A stretch of DNA of 64,000 bases from Streptomyces cylindrosporus. Lineage in GTDB: Bacteria; Actinomycetota; Actinomycetes; Streptomycetales; Streptomycetaceae. Under the pieces are notes generated by a model. The model was not told the DNA's origin and did no database searches. It saw only the letters and a list, made by a program, of their open reading frames with translations. The position numbers and the translations under genes are program-made. The stretch is taken from the NCBI RefSeq assembly GCF_022698165.1, contig NZ_JALDAY010000011.1, positions 186,001 through 250,000 on the forward strand, written 5' to 3'. The first letter of the stretch is position 1. Every line of letters starts with the position of its first letter. Positions 15,436-24,680 of this stretch are shown in pieces.

Positions 15436-16509
15436 GTGGCAGCTCATCGCAGGCCCGGTCGGCGCTCGATCAGTGGCCATACGGCCCGTACCGCGTTCAC
15501 GATCGCGCTGGCGGGCGCGGCGACCGCGACGGCCTTCGACGGGACCGGCGACGCGGCACCCCGGCTGACGCCGGCGCAGGTCAAGGCGAAGGTGGACAAG
15601 CTGTACCAGGAGGCGGAGGCCGCCACCGAGAAGTACAACGGCGCGAAGGAGAAGGCGGACGCGGCCGAGCGGCGGCTGTCCGGGCTGCGCGACGAGGCCG
15701 CGCGCAGGACGGACAAGCTCAACTCGGCCCGGGACGCGCTGGGTTCGATCGCGGCCGCGCAGTACCGCGACGGCGGCATCGACCCGGCGCTCCGACTCGC
15801 GCTCTCCGACGACCCCGACCACTACCTCGACGGCGCCGAGTTCGTCGACCGGGCGAGCACCCGGCAGGCCGCGGCCGTCGCGAGCGTCCGCAAGCAGCTG
15901 CGGGACATCGAGCGGCTGCGCGGCGCCGCGCGCGTGGAGCTGACCTCGCTGAAGTCCCGGCAGGCGGAGCTGCGGCGCGAGAAGAAGACGATCACCGGCA
16001 AACTGGACGCGGCCCGGCGGCTGCTCGCCCAGCTGTCGGCCGAGGACCGCGCCCGGCTGGACGGCGACGCGGGCGGAACGGGCCGCGCGTCACGCTCGTC
16101 CGCCTCCGGCTCCCGCGTCGGCCTGGAGGCCCCTTCCGGTACGACGGCCAAGGCGCCCAACTCCCGCGCCGCGGCGGCCGTTTCCTACGCCTACTCCAAG
16201 CTCGGCAGCCCCTACGTCTGGGGCGCCACCGGCCCCGACGCCTTCGACTGCTCGGGCCTCGTCCAGGCCGCCTACCGCTCCGCCGGCATCTCCCTCCCCC
16301 GCACGACCTACGCCCAGATCGACGCCGGCCACCGCGTCTCCCGCTCCGAACTCCTCCCGGGCGACCTGGTGTTCTTCTACTCCGGCATCAGCCACGTCGG
16401 CATCTACATCGGCAACGGGCAGATGATCCACGCCCCCAACCCCTCGGCCCCGGTCCGGATCGCCCCGATCGACGAGATGCCGTTCGCGGGGGCGACGCGG
16501 GTCGCGTGA
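15436..16509 (+). CDS. NlpC/P60 peptidoglycan endopeptidase (second paralogue)
   Basis: The 357-residue protein has the same plan as the protein at 12423. An Ala-rich signal region covers residues about 15-41, and a coiled coil about 45-210. A Ser/Gly linker follows, then an NlpC/P60 domain with the catalytic Cys in DAFDCSGL and the His in SGISHVGIY. The two paralogues share the phrase PYVWGATGPD at the domain start. The start is GTG at 15436 with GAAAGGA at 15417-15423. It ends on the palindrome TGATCA, whose other half is the stop of the convergent response-regulator gene, so no intergenic base remains. No c-di-AMP riboswitch is visible. Confidence 0.9.
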   Translation: MAAHRRPGRRSISGHTARTAFTIALAGAATATAFDGTGDAAPRLTPAQVKAKVDKLYQEAEAATEKYNGAKEKADAAERRLSGLRDEAARRTDKLNSARDALGSIAAAQYRDGGIDPALRLALSDDPDHYLDGAEFVDRASTRQAAAVASVRKQLRDIERLRGAARVELTSLKSRQAELRREKKTITGKLDAARRLLAQLSAEDRARLDGDAGGTGRASRSSASGSRVGLEAPSGTTAKAPNSRAAAAVSYAYSKLGSPYVWGATGPDAFDCSGLVQAAYRSAGISLPRTTYAQIDAGHRVSRSELLPGDLVFFYSGISHVGIYIGNGQMIHAPNPSAPVRIAPIDEMPFAGATRVA

Positions 16510-17232
16510 TCACACCAGCCGCCGGGCCGTGGCCCACCTGGTCAGCTCGTGCCGGTTCGACAGCTGCAACTTCCGCAGCACCGCCGAGACATGGGACTCG
16601 ACCGTCTTCACGGAGATGAACAGCTGCTTGGCGATCTCCTTGTACGCGTACCCGCGCGCGATGAGCCGCAGCACCTCCCGCTCCCGCTGGGTGAGGCGGT
16701 CCAGGTCCTCGTCGACCGGCGGGGCGTCGGTGGAGGCGAAGGCGTCCAGGACGAAGCCGGCCAGGCGGGGCGAGAAGACCGCGTCGCCCTCCTGGACCCG
16801 GAAGACGGAGTCGACCAGGTCCGTGCCGGTGATCGTCTTGGTGACGTAGCCGCGCGCACCGCCGCGGATCACGCCGATCACGTCCTCCGCCGCGTCCGAC
16901 ACGGACAGCGCGAGGAAGCGGACGGGCTGCTCGGCGTCGGCCATCAACGCGGCGCAGCGGCGCAGCACTTCGACCCCGCCGCCGCCCGGCAGATGGACGT
17001 CGAGGAGGACGACCTCGGGGCGGGTCGCGGTGATGACCGTGACCGCCTGGTCGACGTCGGCCGCCTCGCCGACGACCTCGACGCCGGTCTCCTCGGTGCG
17101 GCCGATCTCGGCCTGCACACCCGTACGGAACATGCGGTGGTCGTCGACGAGGACCACGCGCACGTGCCGCTCGCCGGTCCCGCCGCCGGTCGGCTCCACG
17201 GGCTCCGCGTTCGCCTCGGTCGGGTCGCTCAT
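16510..17232 (-). CDS. NarL/LuxR-family response regulator (LiaR/EsrR-like)
   Basis: The 240-residue protein has an N-terminal receiver with the acidic pocket VDD (30-31) and phospho-acceptor D78 in LLDVH. The conserved Lys lies in YVTKTITG. A C-terminal LuxR helix-turn-helix has LTQREREVLRLIARG and KTVESHVSAVLRKL. ATG 17232 overlaps the kinase stop by 4 bp (ATGA), so kinase and regulator are translationally coupled. With a PspC-bearing kinase it matches the plan of envelope-stress systems such as LiaSR/EsrSR, and the divergent PspC membrane protein is a probable target. Confidence 0.88.
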   Translation of the reverse strand: MSDPTEANAEPVEPTGGGTGERHVRVVLVDDHRMFRTGVQAEIGRTEETGVEVVGEAADVDQAVTVITATRPEVVLLDVHLPGGGGVEVLRRCAALMADAEQPVRFLALSVSDAAEDVIGVIRGGARGYVTKTITGTDLVDSVFRVQEGDAVFSPRLAGFVLDAFASTDAPPVDEDLDRLTQREREVLRLIARGYAYKEIAKQLFISVKTVESHVSAVLRKLQLSNRHELTRWATARRLV

Positions 17233-18521
17233 GACGTCTTCTCCGCCCTCTCCATCTCCAGCTCGACCTCCGTGCCGCCGTCCGGCACCGCGCGCAGCCG
17301 CGCCGTGCCGCCGTGCCGCTCCATGCGGCCGATGATCGATTCTCTGACGCCCATGCGGTCTGCGGGTATCGAGTCGAGGTCGAAGCCGGGGCCGCGGTCC
17401 CGCACCGACACGAAGACCGTCCTCCCCTCGACTTCGGCGTAGACCTGCACCGCGCCGCCCTCGCCACCGTACTTGGCGGCGTTCACCATCGCCTCGCGCG
17501 CGGCCTGCATCTGTGCGCCGATCCTGTCGTCGAGCGGGCAGTCGCCGACTATGACGACCTCTATGGGGACGCCGTGCTTGTCCTCCACCTCCGCGGCGTT
17601 GCGCCGCACCGCGTCGGCGAGGTTGGTGGGTTCGTCCTCCTCGTCCTTGCCGGTGCCCTCCGGTTTGTAGAGCCAGGTGCGCAGGTCGCGCTCCTGGGCG
17701 CGGGCCAGGCGGCGCACCTCGTTCGCGTTCTCCGCGTTGCGCTGGATCAGCGTCAGGGTGTGCAGCACGGAGTCGTGGACGTGGGCGGCGACCTCGGCGC
17801 GCTCCTGGGCGCGGATGCGCATCAGGCGCTCCTCGGAGAGGTCCTGGGTCATACGGACGAGGTACGGGCCCGCGAGCAGCGTTATCCCGACGAGGACCGC
17901 GAGGGCGGCCTGGAGGACGGAGCCGAGGTGGGCGGCGGAGCCCTGGAGGACGAAGACTCCGGTGACGCCGGCGGTGACGAGGAGGACACCGCCCGCCGCG
18001 CGGAGCAGGCTGAGGGTGCGCTTGCGGCGGCCGACCTCGACCCAGCGGGCCCGCCGCGCGTTGTCCGCCTGGCGCCAGACCAGGGCGACGCCCGCGCCGA
18101 CGAGGACGACCGGCCAGAGGTAGACCTTGGCGCCGCCGCTCAGATTCACGTTGCCCACGAAGATCATGGCCACCACGACCATGAGGAGCAGGGCGACGAT
18201 CTGGCCCTTGTCCGGCTTGCGGGCGACCAGTCTGCGGCGGCCGTCGGGCGAGGTCTCGGTGGTGACCAGCGACGGGGGCCGCTGACCGCCGACACCGCCG
18301 ATGCCGAGCGGTACGAAGAACCAGAACGCGGCGTACAGCAGCGCGCCGAGGCCGTCCGCCATGAACAGGCCGACGAAGACGAGCCGCACCCACACCACAG
18401 GCAGCCCGAGATGCCCGGCGAGCCCCCGCGCCACGCCACCCAGCCAGCGTCCGTCACTGCTGCGGTAGAGCTTGCGCGGCGGCCGCGGTTCGACGATGGG
18501 CGCTGCAGCGGCTTCCGGCAT
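17229..18521 (-). CDS. PspC-domain sensor histidine kinase (LiaS/EsrS-like)
   Basis: The 430-residue kinase begins with a PspC domain (about residues 18-75, including one membrane helix). Three or four further membrane helices follow (about 108-125, 136-150, 175-220). The HisKA_3-type dimerisation helix contains HVHDSVLHTL, with phospho-acceptor His249. The ATP-binding domain shows REAMVNAAKYGG and DRGPGFD. It presumably senses envelope stress through PspC and the membrane helices and phosphorylates the adjacent regulator. The start at 18521 (MPEAAAAP) was chosen over the longer frame to 18557. The intergenic region 18522-18700 is shared with the divergent PspC gene. Confidence 0.88.
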   Translation of the reverse strand: MPEAAAAPIVEPRPPRKLYRSSDGRWLGGVARGLAGHLGLPVVWVRLVFVGLFMADGLGALLYAAFWFFVPLGIGGVGGQRPPSLVTTETSPDGRRRLVARKPDKGQIVALLLMVVVAMIFVGNVNLSGGAKVYLWPVVLVGAGVALVWRQADNARRARWVEVGRRKRTLSLLRAAGGVLLVTAGVTGVFVLQGSAAHLGSVLQAALAVLVGITLLAGPYLVRMTQDLSEERLMRIRAQERAEVAAHVHDSVLHTLTLIQRNAENANEVRRLARAQERDLRTWLYKPEGTGKDEEDEPTNLADAVRRNAAEVEDKHGVPIEVVIVGDCPLDDRIGAQMQAAREAMVNAAKYGGEGGAVQVYAEVEGRTVFVSVRDRGPGFDLDSIPADRMGVRESIIGRMERHGGTARLRAVPDGGTEVELEMERAEKTS

Positions 18522-18700
18522 GCCACCGATACTCACACGGGCGGCGGACCCAGGCATCAGGGTCGACCCCCGAGACTCCCCTGATCTTCGAGGCCAGGGC
18601 CCGTCGAACGCTTCCCCGGCGCCGGCTCAGGGGCGATATCAGGGTCCGGCCAGGGTCGTTCCGACTCCCGTCGGGGCGGTCGGCCCGTCACCATGGACAC

Positions 18701-20416
18701 ATGACAGATCACGAGCGCGCCACGACGGGTCCGGGAGCCGACGCCGACAGCGGCACCCCGGCCGACGCGCCCGCACGCGTGCACGCGCAGGCGCACGCAC
18801 ACGGGCAGGCGGGCGCGCGCGGAGAAAGCGGAGAAAGGGGAGCGGCAGCCGGGCACGCCGGGGGACCCGACGCAGGGGCTGGTTTCGGTGCGCGGGACGC
18901 AGGGGCTGGTTCCGGTGCGCGGGACGCAGGCGCCGCTTCCGGTGCGCGGGACGCAGGCGCCGCTGCCGACACGGGCAGGCCGGCCGAAGGCCACCCGACG
19001 ATCGCTGCGGGCTCGCCGAGCGAAGCGGCTCCCGCGACCGGCGAGGGCTCGCCGCGCCGAGGCCGCCCCGCGGCAGGCGAGGGCGGACCGGCCGAGGAAG
19101 AAGCCCCCGCCGCGGCGGACCCCGTCGCGGCCGACCCTGCCACGGCCCCCCGCAAGCTCCGGCGGGACCGGCAGTACAAGGTGCTGGCCGGGGTGTGCTC
19201 CGGGCTCGGGCGGCAGTGCGACATGGACCCGGTGATCTTCCGGATCACCCTCGTCGTGCTCTCCGCGACCGGCGGCCTCGGCCTGATCTTCTACGGCTTC
19301 GCCTGGCTCCTGGTGCCGTACGAGGAGGACGAGCAGAACGAGCTCCGCAAGCTGCTCACCGGCCGGGTCGACGGCCAGGCGCTGACCGCGGTGCTGTTCG
19401 CGCTGGTCGGCTGCGGGGTGTTCCTGACGATGCTGAGCAACGGCGGGGTGCTGGCCTTCGCGGTCGTCCTCTCCCTGCTCCTCGCGGGCGCGGGGTACTG
19501 GTCGCGGCAGCGCGGCGCCCCCGACCCCGACCCGCTGGCCGCGCAGGCCGCCGCCGACGCCCCGCCGGAGGCCCAGGCGCCGCCGGTCCCCGCCGCCTAC
19601 CCCTCCTGGTGGCGCGACCCCATCGTCAAGGACGGCACGCACTACGGCGGCACCGGCTACCTCTGGGGCCCCCGGGACTCCCGCGACCGGGACATCGCCG
19701 CGGCGGTCAACATCAGCCATGGCAACTCCTGGGCCCCCTACGCCGACCTCCGCGCCACGCACACCCCGGCGCCGCGACCGCGCGGCCCCCGCTGGATCGG
19801 CGGCTGGGTCTTCCTGCTCGCCCTCCTCGCGGGCGGCCTCGCCACCGCCGCCACCTGGGACGACCACGCCCTCGGCACCAGCCTGCAGGCCGGCCTGGCC
19901 GCCGCGCTGATCGTCTTCGGGCTGGGCATCGCGCTCAGCGCGTTCCTGGGGCGGACGGGAGCGGGGTCGATATTCATGGCCGTCGTCACGGCGGCCCTGC
20001 TCGCCTCGTCGGCCGCCCTGCCCAAGGACATCACCACTCACTGGACGCGTACGACCTGGCAACCGGCCGCGGTGGCCGAGGTCCAGGAGATGTACAACCT
20101 CGGCACGGGAGTCGGCACCCTGGACCTCAGCCGGGTGCAGCTGACCAAGGGGCAGACGGTGACCACGGGAGCCGATGTCGGGGCGGGCCGGCTGAAGGTG
20201 ATCGTGCCGAAGGACGCGACCGTGAAGCTGAGCATCGACGTGGGGGTGGGGGACATCCAGTTGCCGGGCGACGAGAGCAAGGACGTGGACGTGGAGCCGG
20301 GCAAGCACAAGGACGTGACGCTGACGCCGGCCTCCGGCGCGAAGAACAGCGGCACGCTGGAGATCGACCTCCAGGTCGGCGTCGGACAGGCGGAGGTGGC
20401 CCGTGCTGCGTCATGA
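18701..20416 (+). CDS. PspC-domain membrane protein with LiaF-like C terminus
   Basis: The protein has 571 residues. The N-terminal ~145 residues are Ala/Gly/Pro-rich and disordered, with a 10-residue tandem repeat (GARDAGAxSx, about residues 60-90). Next comes a PspC domain (about 150-210, starting RRDRQYKVLAGVCSGLG), about four further membrane helices, and a C-terminal region of about 110 residues. That region resembles the LiaF/DUF4097-type beta-repeat ('aGrlkVivPkdatvklsidvGvGdiqlpg'). It is divergent from the PspC kinase and regulator, suggesting that it is both a target and a modulator. A 14-bp overlap couples it to the next small gene. Confidence 0.82.
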   Translation: MTDHERATTGPGADADSGTPADAPARVHAQAHAHGQAGARGESGERGAAAGHAGGPDAGAGFGARDAGAGSGARDAGAASGARDAGAAADTGRPAEGHPTIAAGSPSEAAPATGEGSPRRGRPAAGEGGPAEEEAPAAADPVAADPATAPRKLRRDRQYKVLAGVCSGLGRQCDMDPVIFRITLVVLSATGGLGLIFYGFAWLLVPYEEDEQNELRKLLTGRVDGQALTAVLFALVGCGVFLTMLSNGGVLAFAVVLSLLLAGAGYWSRQRGAPDPDPLAAQAAADAPPEAQAPPVPAAYPSWWRDPIVKDGTHYGGTGYLWGPRDSRDRDIAAAVNISHGNSWAPYADLRATHTPAPRPRGPRWIGGWVFLLALLAGGLATAATWDDHALGTSLQAGLAAALIVFGLGIALSAFLGRTGAGSIFMAVVTAALLASSAALPKDITTHWTRTTWQPAAVAEVQEMYNLGTGVGTLDLSRVQLTKGQTVTTGADVGAGRLKVIVPKDATVKLSIDVGVGDIQLPGDESKDVDVEPGKHKDVTLTPASGAKNSGTLEIDLQVGVGQAEVARAAS

Positions 20417-20648
20417 GTTCCAGCCCGGGAAGCTGGTCGCCGGCTTCTTCCTCACCCTCGCGGGTGTCGTCTACGCCGGTGACGCGGGCGGGCTGTGGGA
20501 GACGCCGTGGTTCGCGGTCGTACCGATCGTCGTGATCGGGCTGTTCCTCGCCGGTGTGGTCGGGGCGATCAGCGGCGGGATACGGCGACGCCGGTCGGTG
20601 ACGGCACGCAGGGACGGCGCGGAGCCCGAGCCGAACATACCGGGCTGA
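20403..20648 (+). CDS. Small membrane protein coupled to the PspC gene
   Basis: The 81-residue protein has two membrane helices (about residues 10-27 and 36-57) and a basic tail with RRRR. It starts at a GTG inside the end of the PspC gene (14-bp overlap), the usual sign of translational coupling. I do not recognise the family. The context suggests a third component of the envelope-stress module. Confidence 0.75.
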   Translation: MLRHEFQPGKLVAGFFLTLAGVVYAGDAGGLWETPWFAVVPIVVIGLFLAGVVGAISGGIRRRRSVTARRDGAEPEPNIPG

Positions 20649-20680
20649 CTCCGCCGCTCCACGCCCCCGGCGGCTGCGTC

Positions 20681-20713
20681 ACCGGTAGCCCCCGCCGACC
20701 AGGAGCTACCGGT
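20681..20713. terminator. Bidirectional terminator between PspC operon and doxX
   Basis: A perfect 9-bp inverted repeat (ACCGGTAGC / GCTACCGGT) with a 15-base loop. The right arm includes the stop codon of the convergent DoxX gene. Confidence 0.65.
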
Positions 20714-21236
20714 AACCTCCCGCCCGCTGCCTTCGGCGCGCGCGGAGTGCCGAGTCCAGGGAGAGCATCGGGGCGCCCGCCAGGACGAGGGGGAGCCAGG
20801 CCATCAGGTAGGCGAGGTCGTTGCCGTAGTAGTACGGGTCGGAGGCCCAGCTGACGGTCATCCACAGGCTGAAGGAGATCAGCGCGCCGCCGAGCGCCGC
20901 CAGGCGGGCCAGCAGACCGATCAGGGTGCCGATGCCGACGGCCAGTTCACCGAAGGCGATGGCGTAGCCGAAGCCGGTGGGGTTCTTCAGGGCCAGGTCG
21001 ATCAGGGCCGGGATGGCAGCGGAGTCGCGGGCCGAGCGCATCGTCTCGCCGATGGAACCGGCGCCGGAGGACTTCATGAAGGCGCTGTCGGTGAGCTTGT
21101 CCAGGCCGGCGTAGATGAAGGTGACGCCCAGGAAGATCCGCAGGGGAAGGAGGGCGTATCGGGTGGCGGTGTCACGCCAGTTGCGGTCGCCGTCGACGTA
21201 GGGGGTGTATGTGTCCGTGCGCATGCCGTGAGTCAT
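20706..21236 (-). CDS. DoxX family membrane protein
   Basis: The 176-residue membrane protein has four helices: RIFLGVTFIYAGLDKL, then GFGYAIAFGELAVGIGTLIGLLARLAALGG, and a final YLMAWLPLVLAG helix. The N-terminal 'RifLGv.Fi.aGldKl' motif is typical of DoxX proteins, which are linked to redox or thiol stress in actinobacteria, although the reaction here is unknown. ATG 21236 (GAGAGGCGAC upstream) was chosen; MRTDTY a few residues later is an alternative. The frame is open far upstream, but that part overlaps the next gene and is not coding. Confidence 0.78.
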   Translation of the reverse strand: MTHGMRTDTYTPYVDGDRNWRDTATRYALLPLRIFLGVTFIYAGLDKLTDSAFMKSSGAGSIGETMRSARDSAAIPALIDLALKNPTGFGYAIAFGELAVGIGTLIGLLARLAALGGALISFSLWMTVSWASDPYYYGNDLAYLMAWLPLVLAGAPMLSLDSALRARRRQRAGGYR

Positions 21237-21376
21237 CACTGTCGCCTCTCGCCCGGGGTGCCGGAGCCCCTTAAAAGACCATACGTACGAAAGTGAGGGT
21301 GCGCTCAATGCGTTCGTGCGGATTTGCTGTCGATCCGCTGTCGATGTGGACCCGCCCCGGATCGGGGTGCCGGCCC

Positions 21377-22666
21377 TCAGTCCGTCACGTCGATCGCGTA
21401 CCGGTTGGTCTCCACGCCGGCCGCCGTCACCACCTGTACCTCCACCCGCCCGGGCTCCACGTCGGCCGGTACGGGCACGGTCAGTACGGCGTCGGTCGGG
21501 TTGCTGAAGCCGCCCGCCACCGGGACCAGCGGCACATGGACGTTGACCGCGCCGATGCGGACGACCATGCGGGACAGCCGGTCGGCGCCCTGGGCGCCGG
21601 GCGGGACGAAGCCCGCGCCCCGGATCTCGATGTCGTCGCCGGTGCGGATCGGGGCGTCGAGGTCGCCGGCCTCGCGGGCGCGGACCACGGAGAGGATCAC
21701 CGGGCGGCCGCCCTCGGCGTACTTGCCGGCCAGGTAGGTCGCGGCCGAGATCAGGACCACCACCGCAAGCCCCCAGGGGAGGTCGGGGAGCTGGTCGGGA
21801 CGGCGGGCCAGCCGTACCGCGGCGAACAGCACGGCGACGGCGCTGATCACGACGTACTGGATGTCGGCGAAGGTGCCGCGGCCCGCGTCGTCGGTCAGCA
21901 GGTCGGAGGCGCGCGGCCGGTCCGCGCGTACCTTCTGCAGCCGCTGGCCGAGGATCCGCAGCCCGATCACCCGCCGCACCAGGACCGCGATGCCGCACAC
22001 CACGGCGAGCACGGTCACCATGCCCGCGCCGCGGGCGAGTTCGAGGCCGGAGATCAGGGTGTCCCGTTCGGCGTGGCCGGAGGCGGCGGCCAGGCGGCCG
22101 ACCAGCACCAGGACCGCGTAGGCGACGAAGAGGACCCAGGCGGCGGCGACCGCTCTGGACGTGGAGAGGCGGTTGTCCTCGCCGATCACCGGGGCCAGCG
22201 CGCCGCCCCGGGCGCGGTGCAACCAGGAGGCGGTGGTGAGGGCTCCGGCCACCAGCAGGGCCGCGAGCAGGCCGGCCGTGCGCGCGGAGGTCCAGCCCGC
22301 GCCGATCGCCGTCAGCGACTGCACCAGCAGCAACAGCACCACCAGGGCCCACACGGCGATCGCCGTACGGCGCCACAGGCGGGCCAGCCAGGCCTCGCCC
22401 TCGGCGCGGCCACGCTCGGCGACGAGTTCCGCGGACTGGGTGAGTTCCTCCGAGACCCACTGGCGGGAGGCCTGGGCGGAGTGCGCCACCGCGGCGGGCA
22501 GCCCCTGTCCGGCCGCGAAGCCGTCGCGCATCAGCAGGAATTCGGCGACCGCCCGCCGGTGTCCCTCACGCGCCCCGTGCGGGCAGTCCCCGCAGGTGCA
22601 GCCGCCCGCATGCGCCCCACCGTGCGCAGCCGCGTCCGCGCCCCCTCTCGCCTCCTGCACCGCCAC
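21377..22666 (-). CDS. IPT/TIG-domain membrane protein
   Basis: The 429-residue protein has a Cys/His-rich start (GGCTCGDCPHG, residues about 21-31, a possible metal site) and a helical cytoplasmic stretch. About eight membrane helices follow between residues 100 and 320. The C terminus is an approximately 100-residue IPT/TIG-like immunoglobulin fold ending the protein ('iRtGDdieIrGaGFvppG...vtvPvpadvepGrvevqVvta'). I do not recognise a characterised homologue. It is divergent from the DUF4429 gene, so the 189 bp between them serve both. Confidence 0.65.
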   Translation of the reverse strand: MAVQEARGGADAAAHGGAHAGGCTCGDCPHGAREGHRRAVAEFLLMRDGFAAGQGLPAAVAHSAQASRQWVSEELTQSAELVAERGRAEGEAWLARLWRRTAIAVWALVVLLLLVQSLTAIGAGWTSARTAGLLAALLVAGALTTASWLHRARGGALAPVIGEDNRLSTSRAVAAAWVLFVAYAVLVLVGRLAAASGHAERDTLISGLELARGAGMVTVLAVVCGIAVLVRRVIGLRILGQRLQKVRADRPRASDLLTDDAGRGTFADIQYVVISAVAVLFAAVRLARRPDQLPDLPWGLAVVVLISAATYLAGKYAEGGRPVILSVVRAREAGDLDAPIRTGDDIEIRGAGFVPPGAQGADRLSRMVVRIGAVNVHVPLVPVAGGFSNPTDAVLTVPVPADVEPGRVEVQVVTAAGVETNRYAIDVTD

Positions 22667-22855
22667 CGACGTCCGCCTTCCCAGCGACCACGACCCGATC
22701 GACCGGCGTCCCTGCCCAGCAGTAGAACGCCGTCCTGCAACTCCCCTGCGATGACAGCGAATTGTGCCCTACGCCACCCCGGTCGCGTCCGGCAGGTCTG
22801 GTCACGGCGGGTGAAGCGGGGGCCGCCGTGTTGACCCGGCTGCGAGAATTTCCCT

Positions 22856-23737
22856 ATGGCCGAGATCATCCAGCGGGACGGGACCTGGGCCTTCGACGGC
22901 ACCACGGTCAGGATCACGCCGGGCCTGCACCGCTCCGTGCCACTGTTCCGGCAGACGTACGGAGAGGTCGCCGTCCCCCTCGAAGCCATCGCCGGCGTCG
23001 TCTTCGAGCCCGAGCGCAAGCGCGGGCGGCTGCGGATGCGGCTGCGGGAAGGGGCGGATCCGCTGCTGCAGGCGACCGGCGGACGGCTGCCGGATCCGGC
23101 CGATCCGTACCGGCTGGTGGTGGACGTGGACCGGGCGGGGGTCGCGGAGTACGTCGCCGAGGAGATCCGGCAGGCGCTGATGCTGGACCAGATCCCCAAG
23201 GAGCCGACCAAGGCGTATCTGCTGCCGGGGCCGCCGGTGCCGGTGTCGGTGCGCTCCTCCGACGGGACCGTCTCCTTCGACGGCACCCGGGTGCGTATCG
23301 ACTGGGCCGACACCTCGGACCGGGTCAAGCGGGCGACCGGGCCGCGGATCATCGCCCTCGGTGATCTGGTGCAGGTGGAGTGGCTGCCCAACTCCGGTTA
23401 CGAGGACGGCTTCCTGCGCTTCGTGACCCGGGAGACGGCGTTCTCCAAACTGCCGCCGGAGAAGGATCCGTACGCCCTGGATCTGTGGGGCAGCGCGCGC
23501 CGCGATCTGCTCACCGCGCTGGTCGCCACCGCGGTCACCGCGCGGCTGCCGCACCCGTCCACCCGGGGCGGCGAGTTCGCCGACCGGCAGCGGCCCGCCG
23601 GCGCGGTGCCGCCGTCGGCCGACCATCACGACGTACTCCTGCGCAGGCTGCGGGAGTTGGGCGAGCTGCACCGGGAGGGGGTGCTCACGGACGAGGAGTT
23701 CGCGATGACCAAGGCGGCGGTGCTGCGGGGGTTCTAG
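22856..23737 (+). CDS. DUF4429 domain protein with C-terminal SHOCT
   Basis: The 293-residue soluble protein has two DUF4429 modules (about residues 1-110 and 128-220). Each begins with a 'G.w.FDGttvri' phrase, as is usual for the family. A variable linker and a C-terminal SHOCT-like helix pair follow (LRRLRELGELHREGVLTDEEF). The DUF4429 fold is pleckstrin-like, and its biochemical role is unknown. ATG 22856 has no classic ribosome-binding site. It ends in CTAG shared with the convergent aldolase gene. Confidence 0.8.
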   Translation: MAEIIQRDGTWAFDGTTVRITPGLHRSVPLFRQTYGEVAVPLEAIAGVVFEPERKRGRLRMRLREGADPLLQATGGRLPDPADPYRLVVDVDRAGVAEYVAEEIRQALMLDQIPKEPTKAYLLPGPPVPVSVRSSDGTVSFDGTRVRIDWADTSDRVKRATGPRIIALGDLVQVEWLPNSGYEDGFLRFVTRETAFSKLPPEKDPYALDLWGSARRDLLTALVATAVTARLPHPSTRGGEFADRQRPAGAVPPSADHHDVLLRRLRELGELHREGVLTDEEFAMTKAAVLRGF

Positions 23738-24528
23738 CTCAGCAGATCGGGCTCGCTGCGGCTGATGTCCTGCCACAGGGGCTGGTAGTTGATCCACGCG
23801 ACCAGGTCGCCGCCGAGCTGTTCGCGAGTCGCCACGGCCAGCTTGTGGTCGATGAGGAGGGGGCGGCCGGCCGCCTTCGCGGTGAGCTGGACCTGGCTGG
23901 AGCGTTCCATGGACAGGAACCACCAGGCCGCCGCGTCCACCGAGTCGCCGACCGTCAGCAGGCCGTGGTTGCGCAGGACGAGCGCCTTGCGGGAGCCGAG
24001 CGCGGTGGCGATGCGGCGGCCCTCCTCGGCGTCGACGGCGACGCCGGTGTAGGCGTCGTAGAGGGCGTGGTCCTCGTAGAAGGCGCAGCTCTCCTGGGTG
24101 ATCGGGTCCAGGAGGTCGCCGAGTGCGGACAGGGCGCGGCCGTGCACGGAGTGGCAGTGGGCGACGGCGACGACGTCCGGGCGGGCGGCGTGCACCTGGG
24201 CGTGGACGGTGAAGGCGGCCTGGTTGACGTGGTAGCGGCCCTGGATGACCTGGCCGTCGGAGTTGGCGAGCACCAGGTCGCTCACGGTGACGTGCTTGAA
24301 GGGCATGCCGAAGGGGTTGACCCAGAAGCAGTCGGAGTACTCGGGGTCGCGCGCGGTGATGTGCCCGGAGACCCCGTCCTCGAAGCCGAGCCGGCCGAAC
24401 AGCCTGAGCGCACCGGCCAGCCGTTCCTTGCGGTGCCGCCGCTCGTCGTCCAGCGATTCGTGCATCGGCGGCATGGCGAACTGCAGCCGGTCGTTGGACA
24501 GGGGCAGCGGTGGGGTCGGCCCGTGCAT
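23734..24528 (-). CDS. Class II aldolase/adducin family protein
   Basis: The 264-residue protein has zinc-ligand histidines in AHCHSVHG and in LRNHGLL, and a Glu in the ITQE segment, the usual pattern of fuculose-phosphate aldolase-like enzymes. The N-terminal phrase DGVSGHITARDP is typical of the actinobacterial branch, whose substrates are mostly undefined. I chose the ATG at 24528 because GGAGGGAC lies 5 bases before it; the ATG at 24543 reads through that site. It overlaps the DUF4429 stop by 4 bp. Confidence 0.82.
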   Translation of the reverse strand: MHGPTPPLPLSNDRLQFAMPPMHESLDDERRHRKERLAGALRLFGRLGFEDGVSGHITARDPEYSDCFWVNPFGMPFKHVTVSDLVLANSDGQVIQGRYHVNQAAFTVHAQVHAARPDVVAVAHCHSVHGRALSALGDLLDPITQESCAFYEDHALYDAYTGVAVDAEEGRRIATALGSRKALVLRNHGLLTVGDSVDAAAWWFLSMERSSQVQLTAKAAGRPLLIDHKLAVATREQLGGDLVAWINYQPLWQDISRSEPDLLS

Positions 24529-24680
24529 GTGTCCCTCCAGCACTGGGTTGCTTTACGAGGCGGAAGTTACCGTCGGTCAGCGCAGGAGAACAGAGCTGAG
24601 TTGTAAAGATGACGCACGCGAGATGCCGCCCGCCGCGATACCCGACAGCGGATGTCCGGTATCGGCGTGAGACTCGACGT

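Noticed and set aside
16510..18393. A 627-codon frame joining the response regulator with the region of the kinase gene.
   Set aside because: The front part is an out-of-frame read of the kinase gene; the regulator starts at 17232 with an ATGA overlap.
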